This document shows, piece by piece, positions 41,974-51,055 of a stretch of DNA of 64,000 nt; the first letter of the stretch is position 1; the number at the start of each line of letters is the position of its first letter. The notes under the pieces are model-generated. The model had not been told where the DNA came from. It was given only the letters and a program-made list of their open reading frames with translations, and made no database searches. Source of the DNA: Flavobacteriales bacterium (GTDB lineage Bacteria > Bacteroidota > Bacteroidia > CAIKAF01); the NCBI GenBank assembly GCA_025451235.1, contig JANWKT010000024.1, positions 248,001 to 312,000 of the forward strand. Direction: 5' to 3'. The position numbers and the translations under genes are program-made.

Positions 41974-43147
41974 ATTTTTTCACAATTTTTATCGCCTTGC
42001 CATTTACTATAGCTATATAGATTCCCCCGGGCAGTTCCGACAAATCAATGGTGATCTTTTCCCCCATTTCCACCACTTCGCATTCAAGCATGATATTACC
42101 CTGTGCATTGAGTAATGTAAATGCATATAGGTCGTCACCATGATAACCAGTGATGGAAACTTGATGGGTGGAGGGATTCGGAAATGCATTCAAGGAATTT
42201 TCTGAAAACTCATTTTCCATTCCAATATGATAATCAACTGTCCACCCTATATCCTCTAAAATTCCCAGGTTCACTTCTCCGGGTCTATGGTGAACTTCAG
42301 CAAGCATGAGATCAGGACTCATTAAACTATTGTCATATAAAGGAGAATAATCGGCTTCGTTGATGTGCTGTAAGGACCTTCCAGGTTCATACACATTCGG
42401 GGTATACAGGGGTATCCTGGCAAGGTTGTTTGCAATAAATGAGTTGGGTCCATTAAAGTATAGATCGTCCGAAGTATATTGATCAAATAAATTCGATGAT
42501 GGGTTTGGAAATAATAACTGGTTATCCAGTCCTTCTCCAGCTCCGTTTTCTACAAACCTGGTAAAGACGGCATGTTTCATTTCAAGGTCAGGATAAGCAT
42601 AGGAGGTTGGCTGAAATTCATTCAACTCAGCTGCTGTTATGGTGCCAATGGAGCCAACAGTATCATTTTCGACCTTTACCAGGCTCATCATCCCTAACCC
42701 ATGACCTATTTCCCTGAGCAAGAACGTCACGAAATCATATGCTGTTTCGGGGCATTGCATGTCAGTCCCCAGGTACCAGGGAATGGCATCGCTGATAAAA
42801 ATGTCCATATCAGCTTCCCCTGGGTTCAGTTCGGTCATTTGCAGTTTATTGGCCAAGGATGTAGGGTACCAGGTTGAATCGAAGGAAGCATTGCTAAAAT
42901 CTTTTCGAACATTGCTGATGGTAACCATTTTTAAACCTGGTATGATCATAAATACATAGTGAACATGCACTTTAATGGGTATGGAAGAGCTGACATAACT
43001 ACTCCAGATCTGTCCGGTATAGTTAATCGCTGAATCCATGGCGGCATTTGTGCCATCATTGGTAAAGACAAAACTGGCCGGCTGTGCTTTTGCCGTGTTT
43101 AACTGAATGGAAAAAAACAGAAACGATATAAGAATACCAGGCTTCAT
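41972..43147 (-). CDS. Metalloprotease-like secreted protein with degenerate zinc site, T9SS sorting domain
   Basis: A 391-residue exported protein. Signal peptide MKPGILISFLFFSIQLNTAKAQ. The body matches Bacteroidota metzincin-like proteins: ADMDIFISDAIPWYLGTD before the active-site helix, and NSLMSPDLM plus LGILEDIGW after it. However, the zinc-binding helix reads LREIGHGLGM (Arg145-Glu146-x-x-His149) where the family has HExxH. The codon is AGG, several changes away from His, so a single sequencing error is unlikely. The C-terminus has a T9SS type A sorting domain (LNAFPNPSTHQVSITGY ... LPGGIYIAIVNGKAIKIVK). It probably binds but does not cut substrate. An intact M43 protease is encoded 3 kb away. 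Confidence 0.8.
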   Translation of the reverse strand: MKPGILISFLFFSIQLNTAKAQPASFVFTNDGTNAAMDSAINYTGQIWSSYVSSSIPIKVHVHYVFMIIPGLKMVTISNVRKDFSNASFDSTWYPTSLANKLQMTELNPGEADMDIFISDAIPWYLGTDMQCPETAYDFVTFLLREIGHGLGMMSLVKVENDTVGSIGTITAAELNEFQPTSYAYPDLEMKHAVFTRFVENGAGEGLDNQLLFPNPSSNLFDQYTSDDLYFNGPNSFIANNLARIPLYTPNVYEPGRSLQHINEADYSPLYDNSLMSPDLMLAEVHHRPGEVNLGILEDIGWTVDYHIGMENEFSENSLNAFPNPSTHQVSITGYHGDDLYAFTLLNAQGNIMLECEVVEMGEKITIDLSELPGGIYIAIVNGKAIKIVKK

Positions 43148-43168
43148 GCAGATAAACATACAAAAAAA

Positions 43169-43196
43169 ATCATCATGACGATACCGCCATGATGAT
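43169..43196 (-). terminator. Terminator of the small lipoprotein gene
   Basis: A 9-bp stem (ATCATCATG with CATGATGAT) extended by an inner CG/CG pair. On the minus strand it ends in a run of eight T, about 35 nt after the lipoprotein stop codon. Confidence 0.75.
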
Positions 43197-43230
43197 CTGT
43201 TTATAAAACCTAACTAACTCTAACAATTTA

Positions 43231-43431
43231 TTATCTAACAACAATGATCCTATTATGTCGATGGTGGTTACGTGGATGAACCACTACTACTCTATTTGCT
43301 CTTGGTTGTTTTACCACCACCACTTTGGGTTGGTTTCTTACAACCACTGTATTTGTTCTGGTGGGAGCACAGGAAGCCAAAGAGATCATTAAAACGATCA
43401 CAAAAGCACCTAAAAATTGGATAGTTCTCAT
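43231..43431 (-). CDS. Small basic lipoprotein
   Basis: A 66-residue protein. Lipoprotein signal MRTIQFLGAFVIVLMISLASC (lipobox LASC), leaving only about 46 mature residues of very biased composition: VVVRNQPKVVVVKQP, then RVVVVHPRNHHRHNRIIVVR. The alternation of Val runs with Arg/His/Asn suggests a short beta hairpin or a polyanion-binding tail on the membrane. Its own terminator lies downstream. Similar Val/Arg/His-rich mini-lipoproteins are found in other Bacteroidota without assigned function. Confidence 0.7.
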   Translation of the reverse strand: MRTIQFLGAFVIVLMISLASCAPTRTNTVVVRNQPKVVVVKQPRANRVVVVHPRNHHRHNRIIVVR

Positions 43432-43590
43432 ATCGTATGGATTTGTATATATGACCAGGATAAATAGAGAAGGTTTAAACTAGATCAATTAAAAAACCAT
43501 TAAACAATTTAAAGAAATTATTCCAAAACTGATATAGATCATTGATTATACGTGATAGCCCTGTTAATATTGTTGAATAATTCTGATTAT

Positions 43591-43965
43591 ATGAGAACAA
43601 AAACCATTTTGAGATCCATTTTTATTATTTCATTTCTTTTAGTATTCCTTCAATCCTGTCAACAGACCCAGGAATATCATGTAATGCTAAAAGTTTATAA
43701 TTTAACCAGTACTGATACCATTCAGTTTGGTGCCAGTCCTACAGCGGTTTTTCAGTCAGTGTATATTCCACCAGGTCAGAATTCTACAATTGAAGTAAGA
43801 AAAATTGATGCTATACCTTATATGGATGTGACCAAACTTACATGTTATATAGGAAAGGACAGTACTATTGTTGCTGAGGCAGAAGGAGAACGGGTGGTCT
43901 TGGGCGATACTCACATCATATTATCCTTTCATTGGAATGGCCAAAATTTAGAGTTCATGAATTAA
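43591..43965 (+). CDS. Small lipoprotein of unknown function
   Basis: A 124-residue predicted lipoprotein: signal MRTKTILRSIFIISFLLVFLQSC with lipobox LQSC. The mature 100 residues form a single beta-rich domain (EYHVMLKVYNLTSTDTIQF, SVYIPPGQNSTIEV, LTCYIGKDSTIVAEAEGERVVLG, IILSFHWNGQNLEFMN). The ATG is chosen because the longer frame from an upstream GTG breaks the signal. Divergent from the basic mini-lipoprotein and convergent with the arrestin-like gene. No family recognised. Confidence 0.68.
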   Translation: MRTKTILRSIFIISFLLVFLQSCQQTQEYHVMLKVYNLTSTDTIQFGASPTAVFQSVYIPPGQNSTIEVRKIDAIPYMDVTKLTCYIGKDSTIVAEAEGERVVLGDTHIILSFHWNGQNLEFMN

Positions 43966-44017
43966 AGAGTATCGTTAGTGGTCGCCTGAATGTATGCTTA
44001 GAACACCAGCCAAAAAA

Positions 44018-44040
44018 AAGACCGGAATAAATCCGGTCTT
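44018..44040. terminator. Terminator downstream of the arrestin-like gene
   Basis: A perfect 9-bp stem (AAGACCGGA with TCCGGTCTT) and a 5-nt loop. On the minus strand it is followed by a run of T, placed 19 nt after the arrestin-like gene's stop. Confidence 0.8.
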
Positions 44041-44058
44041 GAATATTTAAAAAGAAGG

Positions 44059-44511
44059 TTATCTTACTCTGATTTCGATCCATCCTGAATCGGGATCATT
44101 ACCCTTTACATCCAAGGCTCCTTTTACTTCCCATACCTGGTGACCCATGGTACCATGGAAGGTAGGCTGAGCATTGCTGGGTAAGGTAAATTCCATTTCC
44201 CAATCATAGGATTGTTTTCCCTCCAATGCAGTTGTGATCACCGCCTGAACTTTATGGGTATAACTTACATGGTCCTCATGAATGTTTTCGGTTTTACCAT
44301 TAATGTTTTTGCGAAGAGAAACATATTCCCTGGCACGAATATCCAGGTAAGCAGCCGTTGCATTGATCGGAGCATCTTTTATCTGTGCGGTAATGCGTAC
44401 TTTAATAGGTGCAGCTTTATCAAATTCTGATCCTTCTGGAGCAATGGTTACATTGGCTCCTCCACCGGTAACAAAGTTGGTGGCTTGTTTAATCTTATCA
44501 AATAGTCCCAT
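44059..44511 (-). CDS. Arrestin-like beta-sandwich protein (Spo0M-like, tentative)
   Basis: A 150-residue cytoplasmic protein starting MGLFDKIKQATNFVTGGG. The remaining sequence is beta-rich: VTIAPEGSEFDKAAPIKVRITAQIKDAPINATAAYLDIRA, then YTHKVQAVITTALEGKQSYDWEMEFTLP and HQVWEVKGALDVKG. This is the strand order of one arrestin-type lobe, as in Spo0M-like proteins; the family link is tentative. The start is set by the internal ATG; the longer frame adds 49 residues with no homology-like features. No signal peptide. Flanked by terminators on both sides, so a one-gene unit. Confidence 0.65.
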   Translation of the reverse strand: MGLFDKIKQATNFVTGGGANVTIAPEGSEFDKAAPIKVRITAQIKDAPINATAAYLDIRAREYVSLRKNINGKTENIHEDHVSYTHKVQAVITTALEGKQSYDWEMEFTLPSNAQPTFHGTMGHQVWEVKGALDVKGNDPDSGWIEIRVR

Positions 44512-44663
44512 AATAGATTGTTTTAATTGGTTATTGTTTACTCTTGATATATTCGTTTTTATTTGTACCCATGTTCTCACCCTTAACGCTGGTTCGAATG
44601 GAGGCCGAAAGGTAGAAAAAGAATGATTAACTGGTTTTATTTCTTTGTTAAAAAACAAATAAA

Positions 44664-44687
44664 AAGCCCTGTCAATTGACAGGGCTT
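44664..44687. terminator. Terminator of rpsA
   Basis: A perfect 24-nt palindrome, AAGCCCTGTC on each side of AATT. On the minus strand it is followed by a T-rich tract, 24 nt after the rpsA stop codon. Confidence 0.8.
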
Positions 44688-44710
44688 CTCCTTATTTTAA
44701 AAGACCAGGA

Positions 44711-46534
44711 TTATTTTTTATCCTTATCGTCTTCCATTTTTTGTTTTAACTCAGATAGAACATCCAAATCACCCAAGGTAGTTTTCTCGGAGTTTTTGCT
44801 GTTGTTTTTGGCAACTGCATCTTTGGTTGTTTTCTTCTCTTTTTTCTCTTCTTTTTTCACAGCTTCTTCTTTTGCTGCTTCCCAAGTACGGGTATGAGAA
44901 ACCAGGATCTTTTTATCATCCTTCGAGAATTCAAGAATACCAAATGGCAGTTTTTCGTCTACCACCATTTTGCTTCCATCTTCTTTTTTGGTATGACGTG
45001 CAGGACAGAAAGCCTCAATTCCATACATTAAAGAAACAATGGCACCTTTATCGTTAATGTCGGTAACAGTACCTTCGTGGTTGCTGTTAACATCCAATAC
45101 CGATGCAAATACTTCCCATGGATCTTCTTCCAATTGTTTAACACCCAGGTTCAATTTGCGGTTTTCTTTATCGAGTCCCAGTACTTTTACATCAATTCTT
45201 TCATCCAATTTGCAGAATTCTGATGGATGTTTGAACTTTTTGGTCCAGCTCAGGTCGCTGATATGGATCAAACCATCCACTCCTTCTTCCAGCTCAACAA
45301 ATATTCCGTAGTTGGTGAAATTTTTCACCAGGGCAGAATGTTGAGTTCCCACTGCATATTTATTTTCAATATCCGCCCATGGATCAGCTTTCAATTGTTT
45401 AATACCCAGGCTCATTTTTCTTTCTTCACGGTCCAAAGTAAGCACAACTGCTTCTACTTCATCCCCTACGTGTAAGAAATCCTGTGCACTTCTCAAGTGG
45501 CTACTCCAGCTCATTTCACTTACGTGAATTAAACCTTCAACACCAGGGGCAATTTCAATAAATGCACCATAGTCGGCCAATACCACTACTTTACCTTTTA
45601 CTTTATCACCCACTTTTAATTCGGTATTCAATGATTCCCAAGGATGAGCTGATAATTGTTTTAGTCCAAGAGCAATACGTTTTTTCTCTGGATCGTAATC
45701 GGTAACCACCACTTTAATTTTCTGGTCAAGCTGAACGATCTCTTCCGGATGGTTGATACGTCCCCAGCTTAAGTCGGTAATGTGGATCAATCCATCAACA
45801 CCGCCTAAGTCGATAAATACACCGTAAGAAGTAATGTTCTTCACAATACCTTCCAGGATCTGACCTTTTTCCAACTGTGACATGATCACTTTTTTCTGTT
45901 CTTCTAACTCTTCTTCCAACAGAATTTTATGTGATACTACTATATTTTTGAATTCATGGTTTATTTTCACCACTTTGAACTCCATGTTTTTACCTACATA
46001 GATATCGTAATCACGGATAGGTTTCACATCGATCTGAGAACCTGGTAAGAATGCTTCGATACCGAATACATCAGCGATCAAACCACCTTTGGTTCTGCAT
46101 TTAATATTACCTGTAATTACTTCATCTTTGGCATGTGCTTCGTTTACACGATCCCATGCTTTAATAGCACGTGCTTTTTTATGGCTCAGGTCGAGCTGGC
46201 CGTTGCGATCTTCTAAAATATCAATGTACACTTCTACCTCATCGCCTAATTTAAGATCAGGATTGTAACGGAATTCTGTACGTGGGACGATCCCTTCGCT
46301 TTTATAGCCAATATTGATCACCACATCTTTGGGGGTCAATCCAACTACTTTTCCGAAAACAATTTCGTGTTCATTAATGGTTTGCAAAGTGGTGGAATAT
46401 AATTTCCCGTACTCTTCGCGTTCTTCTTTTGTGTATACGTTCCCGTATTTGTCGATACCATCCCAGTTGAATTCAGTGATGGGTACGTTGGTGGTAACAG
46501 TTTCTTCAACTGTTGGATTTGTTTCTTCTGACAT
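44711..46534 (-). CDS. rpsA: 30S ribosomal protein S1
   Basis: A 607-residue mRNA-binding ribosomal protein that helps the small subunit capture and unfold messages. Six S1 RNA-binding repeats follow one another, at about residues 55-115, 135-205, 220-290, 307-377, 394-466 and 480-550. The middle ones are canonical (GVFIDLGGVDGLIHITDLSW, GAFIEIAPGVEGLIHVSEMSW, GIFVELEEGVDGLIHISDLSW). The last 50 residues are a Lys/Glu-rich tail (EEAVKKEEKKEKKTTKD), common in Bacteroidota S1. It has a strong -33/-7 promoter and a leader of about 120 nt, long enough for the autoregulation known for S1 in other bacteria (not shown here). Confidence 0.97.
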   Translation of the reverse strand: MSEETNPTVEETVTTNVPITEFNWDGIDKYGNVYTKEEREEYGKLYSTTLQTINEHEIVFGKVVGLTPKDVVINIGYKSEGIVPRTEFRYNPDLKLGDEVEVYIDILEDRNGQLDLSHKKARAIKAWDRVNEAHAKDEVITGNIKCRTKGGLIADVFGIEAFLPGSQIDVKPIRDYDIYVGKNMEFKVVKINHEFKNIVVSHKILLEEELEEQKKVIMSQLEKGQILEGIVKNITSYGVFIDLGGVDGLIHITDLSWGRINHPEEIVQLDQKIKVVVTDYDPEKKRIALGLKQLSAHPWESLNTELKVGDKVKGKVVVLADYGAFIEIAPGVEGLIHVSEMSWSSHLRSAQDFLHVGDEVEAVVLTLDREERKMSLGIKQLKADPWADIENKYAVGTQHSALVKNFTNYGIFVELEEGVDGLIHISDLSWTKKFKHPSEFCKLDERIDVKVLGLDKENRKLNLGVKQLEEDPWEVFASVLDVNSNHEGTVTDINDKGAIVSLMYGIEAFCPARHTKKEDGSKMVVDEKLPFGILEFSKDDKKILVSHTRTWEAAKEEAVKKEEKKEKKTTKDAVAKNNSKNSEKTTLGDLDVLSELKQKMEDDKDKK

Positions 46535-46856
46535 AAAATAACTTCTGTCTGGCGATTGATGTTTTGGGGCTTTATACAGGATGTTCGGTAAAGCCTTTCA
46601 ACACTTACGCCTTTGGTTAAACGTTTCGTTTATAGTTCATGAACATCCCAAAAAGGGTTGCAAATATAAGGAATATTCGTAAAAAAACCAAGGATCCGTT
46701 TACCTCCTAAAACCCTAATTGAAAATACTTTAAGTAATCGGGTCGGCCAATCGTTCAGAAAAACAAAAATAACGGGGTTATTTCTCCCTAAAAAGATTGA
46801 TTGAGTTAACAAACAAAAGCCTATTTTTATATCCTGAACGCTTAAAATATTTCGTC
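46535..46856. other. Divergent intergenic region between rpsA and the Gly-rich protein gene
   Basis: Holds the rpsA leader (about 120 nt), the rpsA promoter, and on the other strand a one-mismatch -7 element (TATTTTTA, 46822-46829) 27 nt before the likely TTG start of the Gly-rich gene. The rpsA leader contains a 9-codon ORF and the palindrome AAACGTTT; neither is convincing as a functional element. Confidence 0.5.
46661..46691 (-). promoter_or_regulatory. rpsA promoter (-33 and -7)
   Basis: On the minus strand TTG (46691-46689), 20 nt spacer, then TATATTTG (46668-46661). Both Bacteroidota elements are exact. Confidence 0.65.
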
Positions 46857-48632
46857 TTGAAAAATCCAAGGTTACCCTATTGGTTGGTTATTTTTATCAC
46901 CTCTACCAGCTTGCAAACGATGCAGGCCCAATGCCCATCCATCCTTTGCCCAGCTGATACCGTCCTCAGCAATGATTTGGGTACATGCGGAACAATCGTA
47001 AATTATACTGTCCCCATTGGTACCAATCCATGTGCTCAACAATCCCAGACTTTTACGTTTACCGGTGCTCCTGAAACATGGACAGTACCGGCTGGTGTTA
47101 CTACCGTTGATGTGGACCTTCGGGGAGCCGCAGGCGGAGGAGATGCCATATACCTGCCAGGTCTGGGTGGAAGATTGCAAGCCACCCTACCTGTCATACC
47201 GGGTCAAGTGTTGAATATGTATGTGGGTGGTGAAGGATTGGTTTTGGGGAATGCTGGGTGGAATGGCGGTGGATTAGGCGCCGGTGGTATGGTTTCAAAT
47301 CCCGGCTCCGGTGGAGGTGGGGCATCTGATATCCGAATTGGAGGAATTGCATTAACCGATAGAGTTCTGGTAGCCGGTGGTGGCGGAGGTGCCACTGAAA
47401 ATGGAGGAGCTGCGAATGGTGGACATGGCGGTGGTTTAATAGGTGCAGATGGCGCTCCAGGTGGCAATCCATGGGGGTGTACTCCTTTAACAATAGCAAC
47501 CGGGGGAACACAGTCTGCCGGTGGGCTGGGTGGAACTTCCACCAGCTGCGCATGGAATGGGACCGACGGAAGTTTTGGACAGGGTGGAGATGCTTATCCT
47601 GTTTATCGTTGCGCAGGAGGTGGTGGTGGATATTATGGAGGTGGTGGTGCACATAATGGTTGTTCAGGAGCGGGGGGAAGTAGTTTCTCCATTCCAACTG
47701 CCACCAATGTGATCCATACACAAGGATACAATGCCGGAAATGGATCGATTGTCATCAGCTGGGTATTAATGGATACATCACTCACTACGGTTCAAACTGC
47801 AGGACTGCCTTCAGGAGCCGTTTTCCCGGTTGGTATTACCACCAACACCTATCAGGTAACAGATACGATGAGCAATATAGCTACTTGTTCTTTTACCGTA
47901 ACGGTATTAGACACCGAGGCCCCAACTATTATTTCTCCTGCAGATGTAACCACTTGCGATTCGATAGTTGCAAATATTTCACCATCTGCAAGCGATAATT
48001 GTTCAGGAGAAACGGTTAGTTTCTATACGACAGGGGCAACATCTACCTCAGGAACCAATGATGCAAGTGGAACTACTTTCAATATTGGAACTACCACTGT
48101 TTGGTATATAGTTACGGACCAGGGGGGCAATCAAGACAGTTCTTCATTTAACATCATCAGAAATCCAATACCCACGGTTACGATCGGTGCATTTAATATA
48201 GATACGGTATGTGCAAATCATTTAGCTGTTAACTTGCCCATTGGAACACCGGCATCCGGAACATATACGGGTCCAGGAGTAAGTGGTTCAACATTTGATC
48301 CAGGTATGAGTGGAGTTGGAGATTTTTGGATCGTATATACCTATGTGGATACCAATAGTTGCAGTAATTCCGATTCAACTCAAATGACTGTGATCGGATG
48401 TGCTGGTATGGATGAAGAATTGAATACTGAATGGACCATTTATCCAAATCCTGTGAGTAGCCAATTATACTTTTCAGCACCTGTAAAGAGTGCTTTAAGG
48501 GTATACAATGTTTCTGGACAATTGATTTTAATCATTCAAGAAGGAAGCCAGGAAATCAATGTAATGGGTCTAAGTCCTGGAATATATTTTATCCGTGGAG
48601 ACTCCATTCAACGTAAGTTTATCAAGTTATAG
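46857..48632 (+). CDS. Glycine-rich/HYR-domain surface protein with T9SS sorting domain
   Basis: A 591-residue exported protein. After a signal peptide (MKNPRLPYWLVIFITSTSLQ) comes a partial HYR-like segment (CPADTVLSNDLGTCGTIV). A glycine-rich domain spans about residues 65-300, rich in GGGG runs (GGGGASDIRIGG, VLVAGGGGGATENGG). A HYR domain follows (FPVGITTNTYQVTDTMSN, CSFTVTVLDTEAPTI), then another Ig-like module and a T9SS type A domain (WTIYPNPVSSQLYFSAP ... LSPGIYFIRGDSIQRKFIKL). Composition suits an adhesive or ligand-binding surface protein. No ATG lies before the signal peptide. I pick the TTG just before KNPRLPYW; another in-frame TTG 60 nt upstream precedes the putative -7 element. 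Confidence 0.82.
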   Translation: MKNPRLPYWLVIFITSTSLQTMQAQCPSILCPADTVLSNDLGTCGTIVNYTVPIGTNPCAQQSQTFTFTGAPETWTVPAGVTTVDVDLRGAAGGGDAIYLPGLGGRLQATLPVIPGQVLNMYVGGEGLVLGNAGWNGGGLGAGGMVSNPGSGGGGASDIRIGGIALTDRVLVAGGGGGATENGGAANGGHGGGLIGADGAPGGNPWGCTPLTIATGGTQSAGGLGGTSTSCAWNGTDGSFGQGGDAYPVYRCAGGGGGYYGGGGAHNGCSGAGGSSFSIPTATNVIHTQGYNAGNGSIVISWVLMDTSLTTVQTAGLPSGAVFPVGITTNTYQVTDTMSNIATCSFTVTVLDTEAPTIISPADVTTCDSIVANISPSASDNCSGETVSFYTTGATSTSGTNDASGTTFNIGTTTVWYIVTDQGGNQDSSSFNIIRNPIPTVTIGAFNIDTVCANHLAVNLPIGTPASGTYTGPGVSGSTFDPGMSGVGDFWIVYTYVDTNSCSNSDSTQMTVIGCAGMDEELNTEWTIYPNPVSSQLYFSAPVKSALRVYNVSGQLILIIQEGSQEINVMGLSPGIYFIRGDSIQRKFIKL

Positions 48633-48732
48633 AAATGGGCTTAAGTGGGGTTGTCTTCGGTTTACAACCCTAGCTATCACTTCAACTGTCCTCAAAATAA
48701 TATTTGGTTACCTTTAAGCCTTATCCATCTCT

Positions 48733-48933
48733 ATGAACTACAATTCACTTCTCGACTCCTGGTTCGGTAATCCCTGGTTATCTTATGGTGTGCCGCTAGG
48801 TATTTTTGTGCTCATGATCGTTTATTTATTTCGCCAACGAAAAAGAAAAAAAGAAGTATTTGCCATCAATATAAAAGACGGAAAGCTGGCCTGGAGACAA
48901 AATTATAATTCTATATTTCTGATCCTACGGTAA
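48733..48933 (+). CDS. Small single-pass membrane protein
   Basis: A 66-residue ORF with one hydrophobic helix (LSYGVPLGIFVLMIVYLFR) followed by a basic stop-transfer stretch RQRKRKKE and a short tail. The layout (polar head, helix, basic patch) predicts an inner-membrane protein with its C-terminus inside. It lies in the gap between two secreted-protein genes. No family recognised; the composition is credible for a real gene but evidence is limited. Confidence 0.5.
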   Translation: MNYNSLLDSWFGNPWLSYGVPLGIFVLMIVYLFRQRKRKKEVFAINIKDGKLAWRQNYNSIFLILR

Positions 48934-48980
48934 AAACAATAAATGCCTTTTCGTTTGTTCCCAAAAGAAATAATAATTTC

Positions 48981-48988
48981 TATATTTG
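48981..48988 (+). promoter_or_regulatory. Candidate -7 promoter element of the second SBBP gene
   Basis: TATATTTG, exact consensus, 83 nt before the ATG at 49072 and downstream of the first ATG of the longest open frame (48943). It supports the later start. Confidence 0.45.
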
Positions 48989-49071
48989 GTTACATTCCGG
49001 GCCATGTTGAAATGCTTAGTATATTTATGAAGCCTTTTCAACCAAATCATTTAATCATTCATTTAAACTAT

Positions 49072-50757
49072 ATGAAAAAACTATACTTTACTGTAGGGAT
49101 CGTTGCTATTTCCTTGACCATGAATTTTGGGCAAGATGTACGCCTATGGGCCACTTATCACGGGGATACTGGTAACGAAAGTGGGGTAAGTGTTGCCACT
49201 GATCCATGGGGAAATGTATACCTGGCTGGAATTACCAGCAGTATTTCCAACCTGGGTATCGGAGGACATCAAACTTTTTTTGGAGGTGGGAATGTAGATG
49301 CCTATGTGGTAAAATTCAATCCAGCCGGTAACCTGGTATGGTCTACCTGGTATGGCGGTCCAGGTGATGAAATGACATTTTTGGGAGGAAAATTAGGCAT
49401 TGCAACCGATTTACAGGGGAATGTTTTCCTGGCTGGATTGACCAATAGCGCCACCAATATTGCTTCTATCGGATCTTATCAGGACGTGATCGGAGGCAGT
49501 CTGGATGCTTACCTGGTAAAATTTGATTCATCAGGAGTTCGTCAATGGGCTACCTATTATGGAGGAACCGATATTGAATATGGATACAATGTTGGTACCG
49601 ATCCTTTAGGAAATGTATACCTAACCGGTATTACCGGAAGTGCAGCCGGAATTGCCTCAGGTGGATTCCAGAATACATTGAATGGACCCGGAGATGCTTT
49701 TCTGGTAAAATTTAATGCAGCGGGAAATCGATTGTGGGGAACTTATTATGGTGGACCCAATGGAGATGAAGGTTTTGCTATTGCAACCGATGATTCTGCT
49801 CATGTTTATTTAGCCGGAGTTACTGGTAGTACTTCGGGAATTGCTTCCGGTGGATTTCAAAATACTTACGGAGGTGGAAGCTATGATGCTTTTCTTATAA
49901 AGTTCGATTCGTCAGGTGCAAGGATCTGGGGAACCTATTATGGTGGGACCGGAGATGAAATGGCGATTTTTAATGGTGATATAGATGTGGCAATAGATGA
50001 CCTGGGCAATCCATACTTAACAGGAATGACTACGAGTACTTCATCCATTGCCAGTGGTGGATTTCAAAACAGTTATGGAGGTGGTGGCTCGGATGCATTC
50101 CTGGTAAAATTTACGCCCGGAGGGGCAAGGTCATGGAGTACCTATTACGGGGGCAATGGGGACGATAAAGGGTATAGTATAGCGGCAGATGCTTCCGAAA
50201 ATATTTTCATGGCAGGTCGCACAACAAGTACATCGGGTATTTCTTCAGGAGGTTTTCAGAATGTTTATGGCACCAATGAAGATGGATTCGTAGTAAAATT
50301 CAATAGTGCAGGTAGCAGGTATTGTGCTACCTATTATGGAGGAAATGATTATGATGTTTTATACGGGTTGGATGTGGACAATAGCGGAAATATTTACACC
50401 GGAGGAGGGACCGCCACTACAACTGGTATGGCATCGGGCGGAGCTCAAAATTCTTTTGGTGGAGGGCAGTCGGATGCATATCTGGTAAAATTAGGCTCGT
50501 GCATTGGTAGTGTTGGAGTGGAAGATCCGAATCTAAATGATCTGTTTATTTACCCAAATCCATCCAATGGAAAATATTTCATAGAAACCAACGGTGAACC
50601 AATTGAGGATATTCAGGTATATGATGTTCAGGGAAAAATCATTTATACATCGAAATACCAAAAGCAAATAGATATTTCATCATCACCAAAAGGAATTTAT
50701 TTTTTTAAAATAAATATTGGAGAGAAGACTTATGTCAAAAAAATAATCGTGGATTAA
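49072..50757 (+). CDS. SBBP seven-bladed propeller protein with T9SS sorting domain
   Basis: A 561-residue exported protein: signal peptide MKKLYFTVGIVAISLTMNFGQ, then seven SBBP repeats, each with a W-(A/G/S)-T-Y-(Y/H)-G motif and a GNVYLAG-like strand, and a type A sorting domain (DLFIYPNPSNGKYFIETNG ... KGIYFFKINIGEKTYVKKII). It is a paralogue of the DUF7948/SBBP protein at 16-19 kb but lacks the DUF7948 module; in the last blade the motif Trp is replaced by Cys (YCATYYGG). I set the start at MKKLYF because an upstream ATG 129 nt earlier gives a non-signal leader and lies before an exact -7 element. Expected to be surface-exposed; ligand unknown. Confidence 0.9.
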   Translation: MKKLYFTVGIVAISLTMNFGQDVRLWATYHGDTGNESGVSVATDPWGNVYLAGITSSISNLGIGGHQTFFGGGNVDAYVVKFNPAGNLVWSTWYGGPGDEMTFLGGKLGIATDLQGNVFLAGLTNSATNIASIGSYQDVIGGSLDAYLVKFDSSGVRQWATYYGGTDIEYGYNVGTDPLGNVYLTGITGSAAGIASGGFQNTLNGPGDAFLVKFNAAGNRLWGTYYGGPNGDEGFAIATDDSAHVYLAGVTGSTSGIASGGFQNTYGGGSYDAFLIKFDSSGARIWGTYYGGTGDEMAIFNGDIDVAIDDLGNPYLTGMTTSTSSIASGGFQNSYGGGGSDAFLVKFTPGGARSWSTYYGGNGDDKGYSIAADASENIFMAGRTTSTSGISSGGFQNVYGTNEDGFVVKFNSAGSRYCATYYGGNDYDVLYGLDVDNSGNIYTGGGTATTTGMASGGAQNSFGGGQSDAYLVKLGSCIGSVGVEDPNLNDLFIYPNPSNGKYFIETNGEPIEDIQVYDVQGKIIYTSKYQKQIDISSSPKGIYFFKINIGEKTYVKKIIVD

Positions 50758-51055
50758 ACATTATTTTCATATATGCCATCAGAGTCTAGATTCCTAAAAT
50801 CTGTAACATATATAAACTTCTACGGAAAACTTGTAAGCTTAAAAATTCATAAGCTTAGACCTTTGTACGATCAAACCCTCAAAAAATTCAAGCAAAAAAA
50901 AGAGGGATCGAAAATTTAGTGGTAACTTGCCTGACAAGTCCTTTAGCTTTATGAATTAGATTTTTATGACAATGTCGGTAACTGGTTATACCGCCTTGGT
51001 TCATTTATACTCAACCAGAAAATAGTAGATAAAATTTCTCAACACAACAGCTCTC
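50758..51055. other. Intergenic region before the AraC-type gene
   Basis: No gene seen. Contains two copies of the self-complementary octamer TAAGCTTA (50834-50841 and 50850-50857), 8 nt apart, which can pair as a hairpin but have no T-run, followed closely by GACCTTTG, a two-mismatch -7 element. A possible operator/promoter arrangement for the downstream regulator; support is weak. Confidence 0.3.

Noticed and set aside
46620-46650. Leader peptide in the rpsA 5' region
   Set aside because: A 9-codon ORF with no ribosome binding signal or regulatory codons; expected by chance.
47194-47721. Long antisense ORF (175 codons) under the Gly-rich protein gene
   Set aside because: It arises from the repetitive GGT/GGA codons on the other strand; its product is His/Leu/Arg-biased with no domain, and the plus-strand protein has clear domains and a sorting signal.
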